This document shows, one piece after another, positions 16,808-17,753 of a DNA stretch of 17,753 bases. The notes beneath the pieces were generated by a model. That model was not told the origin of the DNA. It ran no database searches and was given only the letters and a program-made list of their open reading frames with translations. Each line of letters opens with the position of its first letter. Position 1 is the first letter of the stretch. A program made the position numbers and the translations under genes. Origin of the DNA: Chromera velia (lineage: Eukaryota; Sar; Chromeraceae); assembly GCA_018398765.1 (NCBI GenBank), contig JAHBMJ010000650.1:22501-40253 (forward strand), written 5' to 3'.

Positions 16808-17753
16808 TATAAAGTAATGAGGCTTTCCTGCAGCAAGAAGAATATTAGTCAGCCAATCTTCTTTGAAGGGAAGGAAGTCGAGAGAACGGGCCAGTATAAA
16901 TATTTAGGCTGCACCTTTTTTGAAGGCGGATCTCTCCGTTCCTCTGTGAGACATCGCCTGGGGGTGGCAGAGAGGGCACTCGGGGGGGTTATTGGGCTCT
17001 GTGTTTGTCTTGGTCGTCTCTCCCCGACTTCGAAAATTATACTCTTTCGGGGCCTGTGGATTCCTGTAGCCCTTTATGGGCTAGAAGCGTTTTCCCTCAG
17101 TCAGGCAGACATGAAAGCGTTGGATGATTTGCAACTACGTTTTGTTAGATGGGTTTTCGGCCTTCTCCGCAATTCGTTTCATGTCCCCTCCCTCTTTATC
17201 TCCGGCCTTTGCCCGATACGGGCTATCTTAACTGAAAGAGTGGGGGGTTTTTTACGTAGCCTCTCTTTAACATCCCACTGTATGCCCGCTAGCTTTTTAG
17301 ATCTCTGCAAAGACGGCTTTTATGGCGATTGGTGGAGGTCTGTCAAGCTGTTGGTAGGACCTTTTGCTCTTGAACTCTTCTCTATCGAGGGGGTGCCTTC
17401 GGGCCCGGGAGAGGAAGCTGCATTAAAAAGAAAGCTCGCAGTAGAAGGGAAAAGTAGGGAGGCATAAGAATGGTTGGACGACTGGTTTGTAGCTACCTCC
17501 CGTTCTTTATAAAAAGAGGGCCAGCAGGGCAGGGGAGGGCAGGCAGGACGGGGGGGGGTTAAACTTTTCCCTAACGGAGTGAGGCCTTCGGTCTTCCAAG
17601 TCGAACATCCGTTTAGACAGCGCTTAGCCCGTCTTGTCATGGGAGGATGGACCGGCTCAAGCGGGCGGCGTGTTCCTATGGTTCGACCTCTCTTTAGGAG
17701 GCTGCTCTGTTCGAAGGCCAACGTCAGGCCGATTGCCCGTGCACTGTTGGGGG
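16808..17753 (+). mobile_element. 5'-truncated LINE, copy 2 (continues past the window)
   Basis: Same family as copy 1 but in the opposite orientation. Homology to copy 1 begins just after the YADD box (KVMRLSCSKK against KILHLSASAF) and runs through the C-terminal region. The 5' junction lies at the end of the minisatellite tract, as for an insertion there or a truncation at random. The 3' end is outside the window. It is less decayed than copy 1: one frame is kept to the right edge with only two TAA stops. Confidence 0.88.
16808..17753 (+). pseudogene. LINE copy 2: thumb and C-terminal region of ORF2
   Basis: From the AAA codon at 16811 the frame is open to TAA 17465-17467. After that the same frame continues, interrupted only by TAA 17510-17512, to the edge of the window. 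FEGKEVERTGQYKYLGCTFF aligns with the thumb of copy 1, WIPVALYGLEAF and FHVPSLFISGLCP with its C-terminal part. The catalytic boxes are absent because of truncation. Past the stops, RRVPMVRPLFRRLL and SKANVRPIARALL form a basic region with no zinc knuckle that I can see. The first plausible start lies inside the domain, so this fragment makes no functional enzyme. Function of the C-terminal part in the intact element is likely RNA or DNA binding (inference). Confidence 0.85.

Overview
The window looks like a gene-poor, repeat-rich stretch of a eukaryotic nuclear genome, probably a protist or alga, though I cannot name the organism. The reasons are non-LTR retrotransposon remains, a Penelope-like element, a eukaryotic mismatch-repair (MLH1) gene relic, long homopolymers, microsatellites, a GC-rich satellite and no operon-like gene packing. 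I see no intact host gene. The only possible one is the last 41 codons of a membrane protein at the left edge.

Layout. 1-130: possible end of a membrane protein. 555-793: candidate TIR element with poly-A/T arms. About 930-3417 (minus): 5'-truncated, decayed LINE (copy 1), from the last motif of the endonuclease through the reverse transcriptase and C-terminal region. 4074-4274: short TIR element with a perfect 8-bp target-site duplication, inserted in a TGCCGGCAAT-type repeat. About 4530-8280 (minus): a nearly full Penelope-like retroelement with a GIY-YIG endonuclease in FRONT of the reverse transcriptase (the permuted order known from Naiad/Chlamys-type elements), broken by two TAA stops and one frameshift. 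8281-9840: AT-rich spacer with a possible small foldback element. 9978-10855 and 11108-11897: two direct copies of an 0.8-0.9-kb segment carrying AG, AAAG and CT microsatellites of different lengths. 11898-12515 (minus): intronless, frameshifted relic of the MLH1 ATPase domain whose downstream end lies exactly at the edge of the second duplicon. 13017-14160: 66-bp GC-rich satellite inside a 413-bp direct repeat, with two N bases. 14170-14500: scattered copies of the satellite's motifs in both orientations, including a perfect inverted repeat. 15170-16600: degenerate minisatellite of about 20 units. 16808-17753 (plus): second, 5'-truncated copy of the same LINE family, running off the right edge.

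The parts do not form a pathway. The window records repeated insertion (LINE, Penelope-like, TIR elements), a captured or retroposed MLH1 fragment, local duplication and satellite growth. The most notable items are the permuted Penelope-like element, the MLH1 relic at a duplication breakpoint, the clean 8-bp-TSD element, and the modular satellite whose assembly around the N bases needs checking.
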